A stretch of DNA of 64,000 bases, taken from the NCBI GenBank assembly GCA_963575745.1, contig CAUYUJ010015029.1:62001-126000 (forward strand), in the 5' to 3' direction. Within the stretch, counting starts at the first letter, position 1. Every line of letters starts with the position of its first letter. The notes beneath the pieces were generated by a model. The model searched no databases, was not told where the DNA came from, and worked only from the letters and a program-made list of their open reading frames with translations. A program made the translations under genes and the position numbers. Source of the stretch: Prorocentrum cordatum. Lineage: Eukaryota; Sar; Dinophyceae; Prorocentrales; Prorocentraceae. Of the stretch, positions 30,771 to 42,135 are shown piece after piece.

Positions 30771-30972
30771 AACTTTCGCGCCTGCGGCGGGCTTCTCCAG
30801 AGTCTCGCAAACTGACGACGTCCCCACCCAACCCTCACTCTTATCCGAATCTGCGGGGTGCTACGCATAGCTTGTGAAACTTTGGCGCCTGCGGCGGGCT
30901 TCTCCAGAGTCCTGCAAACTGCCGGCGTCCCCACCACCACCCCACTCTTATCCGCATCTGCGGGGTGCTACG
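30771..30972. repeat. About 100 bp tandem duplication
   Basis: Two consecutive copies, about 30768-30865 and 30866-30966. Each reads AGTTTGTGAAACTTTnGCGCC with small changes, then TGCGGCGGGCTTCTCCAGAG and ends TCTGCGGGGTGCTACG. The reverse complement of this unit lies at 43745-43865. Confidence 0.8.
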
Positions 30973-30977
30973 TATTC

Positions 30978-31520
30978 CACGAGTTTGGGCTCAAGGCGAA
31001 CATGATCAAGCTGGAGGTTCTGGTGCTGGCGATTGGCCCTGGGAGTGCGAAGGTGAACAAGCGCATCAGGAGCGGGCGGCTCGTCTTCCAGATGTTCGGC
31101 CAACAGCTCGTGGTCAAGAAGCAGGCGCCGTACCTTAGCAGCGTGCTCGACGTAGACGGGAGTTCGAGGCCAGAGGAAGCGGCCCGACTGGCGAAGGCTA
31201 AGTCTGCACATGATCGGTTACCGGCCAATGTGTGAAAGTTTCGTACTCTTTCGACGCAGGTGAAGCTCAAGTTGTGGCAGTCAGTGGTTTTCTACACCTT
31301 GCCTTAGTCCATGGAAGCTCAGACGCTGGGAGTGGTGGGTATCCGATTACTGCAACGTTGGCATCGTATTCGCAGGCGCCTTCGTGCACCGACGACTGAT
31401 AGTCAACTGCGGTGGCGGCGTCTTTGTACTGGCAGTCCCTTCCGAAGGGGGAGTTCGGTGCTGCTGGCGCGGTTCGCCTATACCTCCTGGAGACTGAGCG
31501 CGATCCCGAGGAGCTCGAGC
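30978..31520 (+). pseudogene. LINE reverse transcriptase fragment (thumb region)
   Basis: HEFGLKANMIKLEVLVLAIG and KKQAPYLSSVLDVDG, followed by a helical stretch with AHDRL, match the order after the YxDD box of many LINE RTs: GLxxNxxKTxxL, then YLG, then a helical region with an R/K-L ending. A frame change at about 31233 leads to KFRTLSTQVKLKLWQSVVFY, the typical next segment. From 31311 a further frame (GVVGIRLLQRWHRIRRRLR) continues it. The catalytic core is missing. It starts abruptly after the 100 bp tandem repeat, which suggests 5' truncation or repeat insertion. Confidence 0.6.
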
Positions 31521-31958
31521 CGGAGGAGTCCGAGAGGGCGAGGAGCGCCAGGGTCTCGACGCTTCATGCCGTCTTGGTCAAGCTGTGTTTGCGTCTGGCG
31601 GAAAGAGAGAGTGGCGGAGGGCGGGGCACCAGAGGACGCAGGGCCCGCAGCAGCAGCTTGAGCTGGTGGAGGTGGCGCAGAGCGAGGCTCCGTCACCCGT
31701 GGGCCTGACGGACCCCTGCTCGGACGATCCCTGGCTGAGCATGGCTTTCCCGCGTACCCCCGGTGATCTTCGACAGCGTCTCGATGTGGAAGGGCGCAGA
31801 GGGGGCGGAGGCGGAGGTCGTCCACTGCCCTGAGGGCGGCCGCCATGCCGCGGCGCAGCTGGCTTGAAGGTCCATCGTAGCCAGTGGTGCGGTCGGTGAG
31901 GAGAAACGGCGGCGCATGATGGCTTGCGGCATCGGCGCTCCGCGCTGATCCATGCGAA
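31521..31958. other. No gene recognised
   Basis: Arg/Ser/Ala-rich overlapping frames on both strands without a conserved pattern. Probably decayed sequence between two retroelement pieces. Confidence 0.35.
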
Positions 31959-33128
31959 ATGAGGAGGCCCGAGATCGCGGCCGTGGCCGAGGCAGAGGAG
32001 GGAGGTCCGAAAATGGCCTGTCGCACCCTCCCCTTAGGGCCCTTGATAGAGGGTCCGGAACCACAACATCGACCGCAGATCAACCATCAATCGTTTCATT
32101 TTTCCGCAGTGCTGCTCAGGCTTAGGACGCGCGGATCGTGCCGGCATCTGCGCCGCCCCGTGAAGTTCGGGGCTCCTCAGCAAATGGCGGCGGCGGCGGG
32201 TGGGCGGAAGCGGCAGGCGGCGCAGACGGCGGCGGCGGGATCGGCGGCTGCGGAGGTGACGAACGCGGTCCAGCAGTAGATGAACGAGGCGCTGGCGAAG
32301 CTGACGCTGCAGCTGGCGAACGAGCGGCGCTCCAACGCGCGGGAAGAGAACGTGGTGTTCGTGATGAAGGCGGCCTCCGAGTTGGCCAAGGCCTTAGAGT
32401 GGGCGGAGGGCGAGTACGCGAATGCGGGGGACTCAGCCCGAAAGCCGGCCCAGAACGCCCAGGAGCCGTTCCGCGGCAACCCCAACGGCAAGAAGCCCGA
32501 CGCGCTGCTGGTGAGCCTCCTCCTGCGCGTGACGCAGGCGTTGGTCAACAAGACTGGCGGGGTTGCCAACGTTCCCTCCTCGAAGCCTTGCGAGGAGCAT
32601 CTGAAGGAGGTGTAGGAGGAGGAGGAAACCTCGGACGACATCGCGGCGGCCCTCGGCGTGCTGGAGCCCCGGTCACAGGACACGACGAGCGTGAGGGCCA
32701 AGAGATGTTTCTCGGTGGAGGTGAAGGACGAGGAGCAGGAGCAGGAGGAGGAGGAGGACGAGGTGACGGGCGAGCTGGTGACGTGGATCACGGCCCCGTC
32801 TCGCGAGAGCGCGCTGGCCGAGGCGCTCGAGCTCTTGCGGACGCACCGGGCGCTCTGGCTCCAGTCGGCACCTGCCTCGAGGAGGACACGTGCCCTGTGG
32901 CGCAGGCGGCGACGGAGGTGGAGAGCTCAGCACGGGCGAGGGTGCGAGGCCGAGAAAGCCCGAGAGGAAAGGAGCGAAGCAGCACGGGTTCGACGGAGGG
33001 AGCGGGTCCGCCTTCTTCTCCGAGGAGTCGTGCGGCGGCTGCCCGTGCCAGAGCCGCCCGCCGCAGGCGCGGCGGGCGCGGCGCGCGCGGGCCTGTCGGC
33101 ACCCGGCGCTGCGACCCCGGCGGGGTGA
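31959..33128 (+). pseudogene. ORF1-like frame with two in-frame TAG codons
   Basis: One frame runs from 31959 to 33128 and is broken only by TAG at 32277-32279 and TAG at 32613-32615. Around the first stop the peptide is basic (GGRKRQAAQTAAAGSAAAEV), then helical (MNEALAKLTLQLANERRS, FVMKAASELAKALEWAEGEY). It continues through LLVSLLLRVTQALVNKTGGV to an acidic block after the second stop (EEQEQEEEEDEVTGELVTW). The architecture resembles LINE ORF1 proteins and the frame at 6.3 kb. Simple explanations are two nonsense mutations in a dead copy, or read-through. No RT frame follows directly. Confidence 0.45.
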
Positions 33129-34164
33129 CTCGAGCGGGCTGGACCAGCTCGGCGAAAAAGGACCATGGGGCTCGAGCGAAGAAAAGAACGGCTCGCTGCA
33201 TTCAGCTGCCCACGGCAAGGCCCACCCTGTACTCTGCGCCCTTTCCCCGCCCATGTCGGGCAGCCTCGAGAGCCAAGGCTTCGGTGGAGGAGGACGCGTG
33301 CACAACAGGGCGCCCCGCGATGTAGTCGAGCCAGGCATGCATCCCATGACGCGCAGATCGATTTTCGGTATGGTGTGTGCTTGAAGTAGCCATCTTCATC
33401 CAGCATTTCGTCGTCTGCCCCTCTGAGAAAAGTTCTCGAGAAAGTTACGGCCCACGACCGTTGAGGCCATCAGGTCAGGCCAATGTGCTTGGCGCAAAAC
33501 GTTCAGCGTGCCGAGCCGCGCTCCGCAGTTACCTTTTTGCGCGAGTTCCAGTCTGAGGTGTCTCGTCGACGAAAAATACGGGGAGAGGAGAAGGGGGGCA
33601 CGTGGAGGGAGTTGATGGGTGGATGTAGGTAAGCCAGGAGCAGTGAGGCAATCAGGGATAGCCAGGGATAGGAAGACGGGGAGAGAACAACAAGGAGACC
33701 CGTGGAAATCAGCCAACTGGTCGGCAATCGTTGAAACTGCTCCTAAGCACCCTCCCCGAAGCTATACTGGCCCAAGGGGTGGGGATGGACGACACTCTTG
33801 GAAGACAGGGGTACCCATGGTGACCAGGGCGAGAAGGACGAAGAGGCTTAACACGAAAGGAATGAGGTGGGGCAGAAGAGAGAGAGGACGCAGGGAGTGA
33901 GGGGGGGAGAGGGATGGGAGAGATTGGGTTGGGTAGGGGGAGAGGTGGAGGAGGTAGAAGGGAATGCGATGATGTAGGGTGAGCGAAGAGCGGGGAAAAA
34001 AGGGGGCATAGGCGGAGGGAGTGGGCGGGAGGAACATGATGAGAACGTGGATGGGGAGACATGTCCAGGAGGCCGCTCGAGGGCCAAAAAGTGCCCAAGC
34101 ACAAGTGGCGACACCATCCTCGATCCTCGTTCTCCCCTCCTCGCTTCCTTCGCTCCTTGCCCGC
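33129..34164. other. No gene recognised; purine-rich part
   Basis: Short frames without motifs. From about 33560 to 34060 the plus strand is rich in GGGAGA/GGAGG. The sequence ATCGTTGAAACTGC and its surroundings show no repeat relationship that I could detect. Confidence 0.4.
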
Positions 34165-34202
34165 ATAGGAGGAGGAGGCGGAGGAGGAGGAGGAGGAGGG
34201 GG
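34165..34202. repeat. GGA microsatellite
   Basis: About a dozen GGA triplets with one GGC interruption. Confidence 0.75.
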
Positions 34203-35029
34203 GACACTTGGACGAACCATGACGCGCAGCCGACAGCGCCTCGTCTCGGGGGGCAGGGGGTCACCGAGGAAGGAGTCGGATGCGGGGAAGTGGGGGGGGG
34301 GAGGGCGGGGCGCCGAGGGCGCGGACGAGGGCGGCAACGATGACGGTAACAGCGATGGTGGTGGCGATCACGACGACGACGACCGGAAGGCCGACGACTG
34401 CGTCGATGCTGGTGACGACGATGGCGCTGATGTCCATGTGGAGGTGGTGAAGGTAATTGTGATGATGGCGGCAATGGCGGCAATCGGCGATGACGGTAAC
34501 GACGGTGGTGCAATGGCGCTGATGGGGGTGATGAGGACGTGCGCGCGCAACCACTCAATACATCTGATATTCTTTTTGTCAACAACCATCGGTGTGGCTC
34601 ATATGTTTCCGAGGAGCTCTAAACGTGAAATGGTGTTGGAAAGACTTCGACACGCGCGAATGGTCTTATTTGACGGACTCGTGCGCTGGGCGCATGCTGA
34701 ATCAACGCGGATGTACCGCGCTGTAAGAGGATGATGTGGGTTCTGGACGATATTGCTAATATCGCATGCCTCCCTTCTCATTCCAGCAAGTGCACGCGGG
34801 ACTACAGTCTGCAAACGTGTAATCGACAAGTGAAGGGATGTTCCATTGTGATGTGTCGAACTGTTCGCAAAACGAATGTGCGTGTGGATGTTGTGAAAGG
34901 TGTTAGGAACGGGCGATTGCAACATATGTTTTTTCCCAACCATCTTGTGGTGTTGGGTCCTCGTTTTGAAGAGACGGTGCCCCGCGTCCTCCTCTCCTCT
35001 CCTCCTCCTCCCCCCTCCTCCCTCCTCCC
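34203..35029. other. No gene recognised; GAC/GATG-rich segment
   Basis: 34330-34540 is a loose array of GACGAC/GATGGTG-type triplets giving Asp/Gly/Val-rich translation. The rest (34560-34990) is ordinary mixed sequence with short frames and no motif. Confidence 0.4.
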
Positions 35030-35034
35030 GTCAT

Positions 35035-35065
<31 letters not shown>

Positions 35066-35086
35066 ATCATCATCATCATCCCGCTT
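35030..35086. repeat. ATC microsatellite
   Basis: About 18 CAT/ATC triplets with CGT and AAC interruptions. It directly precedes the first unit of the 89 bp array. Confidence 0.8.
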
Positions 35087-35988
35087 CGTGGCCCCATAGA
35101 GAGCTCCACCGAAGGCCCCAGCGTCTGCGCTCGCATGCGGCTCCACCCCTCTTTTCGGCACACCCTCACACGCTTCGTAGCCCCATAGGGAGCTCCACCT
35201 AAGGTCCCAGTGGCGGAACTCGCATGGCGCCGCCGCCCCATTTTGGCACACCCCTCACACGTTTCGTGGCCCCATAGGGAGCTCCACCTAAGGTCCCAGT
35301 GGCGGAACTCGCATCCACCTTTCGTCACCAGTGCCCCATAGGGAGCATCGCCGAAGGCCCCAGTCTGCCGCCCGCATGCGTCATAATTTGGCACACCCCA
35401 GTTTCGTGGCCCCAAAGGGAGCTCCACCTAAGGTTTCCAGTGGCGGAACTCGCATGGCGCCGCCGCCCCATTTTGGCACACCTCACACGGTTCGTGGCAC
35501 CATAGGGAGCTCCACCCCTGGTCCCGGTGGCGGAAATCGCATGGCGCCCCGCCTCATTTTGGCGCGTTCGTGGCCCCATAGGGAGCTCCACCTAAGGTCC
35601 CAGTGGCGGAACTCGCATGGCGCCGCCGCCCCATTTTGGCACACCCCTCACACGCTTCGTGGCCCCATAGGTAGCTCCACCTAAGGTCCCAGTGGCGGAA
35701 CTCGCATGGCGCCGCCGCCCCATTTTGGCACACCCCTCACACGTTTTGTGGCCCCATAGGAGCTCCACCTAAGGTCCCAATGGCGGAACTCGCATGACGC
35801 CGCCGCCCCATTTTGGCACACCCCTCACACGTTTTGTGGCCCCATAGGGAGATCCACCCCAGGTCCCGGTGGCGGAAATCGCATGACGCCGCCGCCCCAT
35901 TTTGGCACACCCCTCACACGTTTCGTGGCCCCATAGGGAGCTCCACCTAAGGTCCCAGTGGCGGAACTCGCATGGCGCCGCCGCCCGA
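35087..35988. repeat. 89 bp satellite array, about 11 copies
   Basis: The unit reads GTGGCCCCATAGGGAGCTCC, then ACCTAAGGTCCCAGTGGCGG, AACTCGCATGGCGCCGCCGC and CCATTTTGGCACACCCCTCA. CCCCATAGGG boxes lie at about 35090, 35181, 35270, 35334, 35408, 35498, 35574, 35664, 35752, 35840 and 35929. The regular spacing is 89 bp, with three shortened copies. Later copies are more alike than the first two, suggesting recent local expansion. A stray partial copy lies at 36652-36671. Confidence 0.9.
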
Positions 35989-36651
35989 GCACAGTCGTTT
36001 TTGATGGTTTGCCAACGAAGGAGTCGAACGTGGAGACGCACTCCCTCGCCAGGGCGCTAGGCTTCACCGAGTTTATCCGCCAGGCTTGACTTGAGCAGCG
36101 ACACGCCCGAGCCTCGCCGTCTCTCGACGGTCTGACTGTTTGGCTTCGCGCCGCGGGCAACCCGCGCGCGTCGCTGGGACCCTCTCGGGGCGACCAGCGC
36201 GTGACCCGGAAATTTCGCGCAGCGCTCTGCCCAGAGCCTCGCTCGCCCCCGTCGTCTCTCCGCCCAGCGGCCACAGCCTTGCCCGCTATCAGCCAGCCTG
36301 CTCGCTCTCCCTGCTGCGCGCAGCGGGCGACCCGCGCGCGTCGCCGGGACCCCTTCGGGGCGACCAGCGCGCGTCGCGGGGACTCCGTGCAGCGCCGCGC
36401 CCGCAGCCATGGACATCGGCGCGCACGGGCAAAGAGGCGGAAAAAAAAAGGGAAGGAAGCGGGCGCGGTCCTCGCGAGGAGCGTGCCGACGTGGGCGTCG
36501 ACACTTATGTACGTTGATTCGCACGCAGACTCATTCACAGTCAGACTCCACTCGCGTTCAGGCTCACCCGTCCTCAGCCTCTCGCACTCAGACCGACCGT
36601 CTTTGTTCGTATTGTGTACCCCGCCACGAATTTCGGTACGCCCCTCGCACG
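35989..36651. other. GC-rich stretch with one duplicated segment
   Basis: GGGCAACCCGCGCGCGTCGC, then GGGACCC...CGGGGCGACCAGCGCG occurs at about 36163-36210 and, slightly changed, at 36327-36375. Otherwise Pro/Arg/Ala-rich frames on both strands without motifs. Confidence 0.5.
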
Positions 36652-36671
36652 GTTCGTGGCCCCATAGGGAG

Positions 36672-37139
36672 CGCGGGCGAAGATGGTACTCACAATTGCG
36701 GTATTCACAACTGCATATGGTTGGGTCCTTCGTCAGGCTACTTGAGATTAACGAGCGTGCGCACGCATCACTTGACAATGATCAGGGTGGTGCCGATACT
36801 GGCCTGGCTGGGGTGGTGTGATTTCCTTTGGAACATGAGCGGTGGGGCGGCACTATCTGGAACTCGCCCTTTATCCAGGGGGTGTGATCAGTCTGGCATC
36901 GGGAGGGTGCCAGACTCTCGGGAGCGGCCACGAGGGGGGGGTCCAAGAGGGGGGGTGGTGCGAATCATGACCGGCGGCATGTGCGCGGCCCAGCGGGGGA
37001 GGCCAGGGACGTAATGAAATACGAAGAGGCGCCATGAAGTCAGGGGAAATATCATGGCCCACGCCATGAAACCCCCCCCTTCTACAGTCATCACCCCCCT
37101 CTTTGCCGCCCCCGAGACTCGATGTCTCCTTCTTCCTCC
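36672..37139. other. No gene recognised
   Basis: Mixed sequence without repeats or recognisable frames. Confidence 0.35.
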
Positions 37140-37500
37140 GAAGAGATCCTCTGCGCGGCGCGGGGCGCACCCTCGGGGCGGGCACCCGGCGAAACCCCTC
37201 GGCACACCTCCCCCAGGCGCGGGGCGCCCACGAGGCGCCGAGTGGCCGGCACCGGGCGCCGCCTCGGCGTGCCTCCCCCCGGGGCGCGGGAGCCCAGGGA
37301 GCGCCCGCCCGAGGCGCCCACGGGCGGCAGCCAGGCAGACCCCCGGAGGGCTTCCCGGCGCGCGGCGCCCGCGAGGCGCCCACGGGCGGGCACCCCTGGC
37401 GGTGCCTCCTCGTGACGCGCCCTCTGGCGCGGGGCACCCACGAGGCCCCCACGGGTGCCCACGGCGGGGCAGCAGACGGACCCCCGGCGGGCCCGTCCAG
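37140..37500. repeat. GGCGCCCACGGGCGG-type GC-rich degenerate repeat
   Basis: GAGGCGCCCACGGGCGGC and related strings recur irregularly (for example 37310, 37374, 37430, 37450). Translations are Pro/Arg/Gly-rich in every frame, so none is taken as a gene. Confidence 0.5.
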
Positions 37501-37569
37501 TTCTGGCAGGGAAGCACACGCAAGACGTCTCAGCGAAAACACCGTTCGTGAGATTGGAGAAGGAGAACA

Positions 37570-37634
37570 GGAGAGAGAGAGAGAGAGAGACAGAGGCACA
37601 GAGATAGAGAGGGAGAGAGAGATGAGGAGGGTGG
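37570..37634. repeat. GA-rich dinucleotide tract
   Basis: Runs of AGAGAGAG interrupted by GCAC and TAGAG. Confidence 0.75.
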
Positions 37635-39984
37635 ATAATGCGGCGGATGTGGAGGAGATGGTGGAGGGCTAGGCGCATGGAGAGCAGCATGAGAAACCCC
37701 TCCACCTCCTTCAGCCCTCCTTCCTCCTGGCTGACCCGCGGATCGTGTGCCTCGGCATGGTCTTTGGACACCTCGCGCGCGACCCGGGTGGACAGACTTC
37801 GTATCTCTCCCGCAGCTTCCTCCCAAACTGCACGGATGTCACAGAAAAACGGGATCACTGAAGCAGGCATGCCCCAACTGGCAGATGAGAATGCAGGCCC
37901 ACCGATGCGCTCTCAATCTCCCGCCCTCTGCATTGGCTGCTCCCCTCCTGTGCAGGATTCTGTCCATGTCCAGCGATACCACCGCTTCTCCAGCGTATTG
38001 CTTCCACATACAAACTTTGTCTGGAACACACAATCGGCCACGGTAACAAGGCTGGATGATATTATCATGATATGCGTTGCGCTCGACGCCCCCCTGCCAG
38101 CTAGGACACCACCATGTATGTAGTCGCAGAGCACAAGGGCCCCTTCAACGACGGCTAGAGGCAAGCTCATAGTGGAGGCAGAATGCAGTCCAGGGCAACT
38201 GCTGCACAAAAGCAGGGGCTGTGCGATTGCGCTCGGGCGAGGATTCCAGCAGTCAGACATCAGACAGGTGTGGGGCAGTCCTGCCCAAGCGTGGGGAAGA
38301 GCGCTCGGCATCAGGGTCGAGTGGAAACATTTGGACTATTGCTTCATCGTTCTCAACCGAAACACAATAATGACGTTGGCCACTACCTCACCACTGTGCG
38401 TACGCTGTAGACATGACAGGAAACAGGTACTGATTTGTTTACTGCACAGATGCTGCCCGATAGTGTACACAGATGCTGATGTTGGCATCGGGTTGTGGCA
38501 GCCTTGTGACGAATCAGTGGTGGAGCAAGCAGCCCCAGAGGCACGTCGTGGCGGAGCATGAGAAGCGTTACGTCGGATCCATGTCCCACATCATCCTCTC
38601 GCGTTCTGCACAAGGGGAGGACATGAGCCCATATCTTTAAGTGAAAAGAGCGACACTTTAATTGATTACATCATCGCCCTGAGAAGGTATGACGAGCAAG
38701 CCAACAGTTGCCACACTCTCAGGACATTGGGGGCCCAACTCCAAACGCATCGCGGCAGGCCTCCTCCATATCGTCTGCTTCTTTTTCTGGAACTCGATGT
38801 GTCGAAAATCTCACGGTCGCCCGCCTAGTGAAAGAGCCGTGCCTTGACAAAGACAAGCTCCTTGATGCGCTGAAGGGCGAGGGTGATGGCAAAGAACATG
38901 CTCTTAACCAGGTGGAGCAGACAAAGGAAAATGATCAGGAGACTTGAAGACCTTAGCTAGATTGTGGAACACCGAATGCTGTCTGTTCCTACCTGGATAC
39001 TGTCTTGATGAGGGCCGGCCACGGTTGCTTTCGGGAGCATGCCGACCCCACTCGACAAAAACATTTCCAGCGTGCTGAGCTGGGAACAGCGCGGCGAGGA
39101 CGATGCAGACCTGCACGAAATCAAAGAGAAACTGGCGGCCCTCTCCCAGACGCTCAAGCTGCAGCGACGCCAGGAAGCGCATAGTCGAAGCGAGATGCTG
39201 CCTGAGGAAATGAGACTGCATGGGAACGCAACAAAAAGATCTTTAGCAATGCGACTTTCTCGCAAAACACAACAATGCCGGTTCGGACCCCAAAAACAAG
39301 ATTTGACATTGGTGCGTACAAGTACGGTAAGTCGCCAGACGGGCAGGGTGGTATGTCAGCAAGAGAGGTACCTTCTCCAGTACATCCTAAACCTACGTTT
39401 CCACGACCGCTCCGCCCACCGACATGGCCGAGACGGATGATGCGAGAGCGCAGAGGCGATCCAGAAGGCCCCAAGAAGGAGAGGAGCCCCAAAGGGAAAT
39501 TACCCCACCAGTGAAGCTCTGACAGATGCGCACGCATGCACTCCAAGGATGTGCTAGTTCGTCAACGTTCTGGTCTGGGACAATCGGACAAAAGTACTTG
39601 ATATGCAATGCCGAATGATCAGGAACCTCGACCTGGCCCTGACACAACGACAGCGGCGCCAAAGCAACGACGCCGCCCTACAGAAGAGCACAGCCCACGG
39701 TCCCAAAGGTGAGCATGTGGTTCACCTCTTCTCCACTCTTGGGAAGTCTTCCTATGCCAAGCTGCCCCGAGTGCCCGCCGATGCTCATGACTTTGTTTCG
39801 TCAGGCTAGTGCAAGCTGGTAGGAGTTCTGCTGCAGGCTTTGGAGATCTCCCACGCGTTCGACAAGGGGGACTGGAGGGATCCAGGCAAGACGGTGGGGA
39901 TCTTCGCGTCTCCGCTGGACGATGCCGATCCGGGAAAGCAAAAGTATCGAGAGAAGAGAATCTAACAACCGACTTACAAGGACT
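37635..39984. other. No confident gene; possible decayed retroelement pieces
   Basis: Several protein-like fragments occur without a recognisable family. On minus, about 37870-37660, SVIPFFCDIRAVWEEAAGEI is followed by helical sequence. On plus, about 38640-38700, SDTLIDYIIALRRYDEQA faintly recalls the end of a LINE endonuclease (IDYI). On plus, 39039-39200, EDDADLHEIKEKLAALSQTL could form a coiled coil. None is long or conserved enough to name. No tandem repeat was seen. Confidence 0.25.
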
Positions 39985-41400
39985 GCAGTGACGGAGCCTT
40001 GAGCCCAGGAAAGCTAAAGAGGAAAACAGGACAAATAAAGCAACCAAGAAAAACATTTGCTTTCACATGGTAAACAAAGTAGTAACTAGGAAGATCCGTG
40101 ACTGTCGGTACTCTTATGGTGCAGACGCTCCACACTGAAATTCTTTTTGCAGCAGCATTCACACAAGGATTCCTTGTGTGGCGACTTTCCACAATGATTC
40201 CAAGTGTGGGTGACCTGTACGGGCCTGGACATTTAGAATATTTGTTTGTAACAGCCTTGACAACATAATTCGTTTTGTGGCGGCCTTACGACAGCGTTTC
40301 ATAGTGGGGGTATCTGCAGTGGCGGCACCTTGAGCCCAGGAAAGCTGAAGAGAATAACAGGAAAAACAGGAAACACAATGACAAAACATATGTTTTCACG
40401 TGGCAAAATAGGGAACAGTTAGGAAGACCTGTGACTGTCGGTATTCTTACGGTACGGACGCTCCACACTTATAATCCTTTTGCAACAGCCTTTACAAACG
40501 ACTTCCTTGTGTAGCGACCTTCAATAAGGATTGCAAGTGCGGGGGATCTGTAGTGGCCTTCACACATAGAATCCGTGTGCAACAGCCTTTTTTTTTAAAA
40601 AAAAAGAGCTTGATTTTCTGGCTGCCTTCCAACAATGGTTTCCATTGCGGGGGGGATCTGCAGTGGCGGCACCTAGAGCCCATGAGAATTAAAGGGGGAA
40701 ACAGGAAAACCATGAAAAACAGTACAACAACATTTGTGGTTCCACCTGGGAAATAAGAAACAGCTAGAAAGACCTGTAACGGTCGGTATTCATATGGTGC
40801 AGACGTTCCACGGATTAAATCCTTGCGCAGCAGCCTTTTACAAACGCATTCCTTGAGCGGCGAACTTATACAAGGATCCCAAATGTGGGGGATCTGCAGT
40901 GGCCTTCACACTTGGAATCCTTTCGCAGCAGCCTTTACAAAGGGAGCCCTTGTGTGGTGACCTTTTTTTTCAACAAGGTTTCCATGGTGGGGGGGGTCTG
41001 CAATGGCGGCGTCTTGGGCCCAGGAAAGCTAAATACTAGACCAAGAAAAACATGTCAGCCAGTAGAAACCATGTGTGTTCACATGGAACAACAAGAAAAA
41101 GCAGCGACATCTGTGACTGTCGCTGTTTTTCAAGTTTTGCCTGCTTTTCTTGTGAAAACATAATGCTTGTACTGTGTTTCATGTTTTTCTCCGCCCTCCC
41201 CTGGGCGCCCTGGGGTCTCCGAGCGGCCCACGGCCCTTCCTCGCAGCAGCACGGAGGAGGGGAACACAGGAAAAACATGAAACACATTAAAGAACCATGT
41301 GTTTTTTTCACCTGGAAAAGCAAGGCAAAAGCAACGAAACCTGTGACTGTCGCTGTTTTTCAAGTTTGTCCTGTTTTTTCCTTGTGGAAACACATATGAA
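39985..41400. repeat. About 335 bp tandem repeat, about four copies
   Basis: The marker GAGCCCAGGAAAGCTnAAnA begins copies near 39999, 40331, 40671 and 41016 (spacings ~332, 340, 345). Each copy then has AAACAGGnAAA, a TTTCACnTGG box, GACTGTCGGTA with TTCTTA, and CAGACGCTCCAC, followed by shorter internal repeats with ATTCCTTGTGTGGCGAC and GGGGGATCTGCAGTGGC. The last part (41010-41400) repeats CTGTGACTGTCGCTGTTTTT at 41112 and 41340. No protein frame. Confidence 0.8.
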
Positions 41401-42135
41401 GACAAACAAATGCTTTACATGTGTTCCTTCCCCCCCCCGGGCGCCCTGAAGCGCTCGAGCGGGCTACGGACCCCCCGCCCAGAATACGTTTGCCTCGGGC
41501 CATAAGGCCTCAGGTGATTACAGTTCGATTGGGGTTGCGTGTGTGTTGTAAAATCAGATTACAAAAAGCGGATCGCTGATCAAGATGGGTTGTTCGTTGT
41601 TTGCGAGAGAGAGAGGGCCTCACAGCGTTTTCCGTGTTCCTCCTCCTCCCCCTCCTCCCCCCCCTCCTCCCCACCCCCATGGTCGTCGTCATTGTCGTTG
41701 TGCTCGTCATCGTCGCCGTCGACCTTGGCGTCCTTGTCCTCGTGGCGGCGTCGCTGTCGATGCTGTCGTCGTCGTCGTTATCGTTGTCGTGTCGTCGTGC
41801 CGTCGTCGTCGTCGTCGTCGTCGCCGTTGTCGTCGTCGGCATCGTCGTCGTCCCCTTCGTCGGGGAGAGGGCGGACCCCAAGCGCGCACGCGGCCTGGCG
41901 CCTCTTCGGCACTCCTCCCGCCGCCGCGTCCATCCGCCGCGACGCGCCCGCGCGTCTGGGGAGACGCCTGCAAGGGGGGAGGAAGAGGAACAAGGGGAGA
42001 GGGGAGCAGGCGGAGAAGGGGGGGAGGAGAAAGGGAGAGGAGAAAGGAGGAGGAGGGGGAGGGGGAGGAGGAGGAGGAGAGGGGGGATGGGGGGGAGGAC
42101 GAGGAGGCGAAGGAGGAAGGCAGGAGGAGGAGACG
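41401..42135. repeat. Mixed microsatellites: TCC, GTC and GGA tracts
   Basis: TCC-rich at 41638-41680, GTC triplets at 41685-41870 with interruptions, and a GGA/GAG tract at 41980-42135. The many Val/Arg/Ser/Thr-rich frames here come from these triplets. 41401-41637 holds no recognised feature. Confidence 0.7.

Noticed and set aside
33385-33405. AGTAGCCATCTTCATCC as a leader relic
   Set aside because: Matches DinoSL only over TAGCCAT; diverges at once on both sides.
35200-35980. CCCCATTTTGGCACA in the 89 bp array as spliced-leader genes
   Set aside because: Matches only the DinoSL centre, and there is no GT donor or SL RNA-like sequence after it.
36140-36400. rRNA or tRNA gene in the GC-rich segment
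   Set aside because: No cloverleaf, A/B box or conserved rRNA core could be traced; it contains a simple duplicated GC-rich segment.
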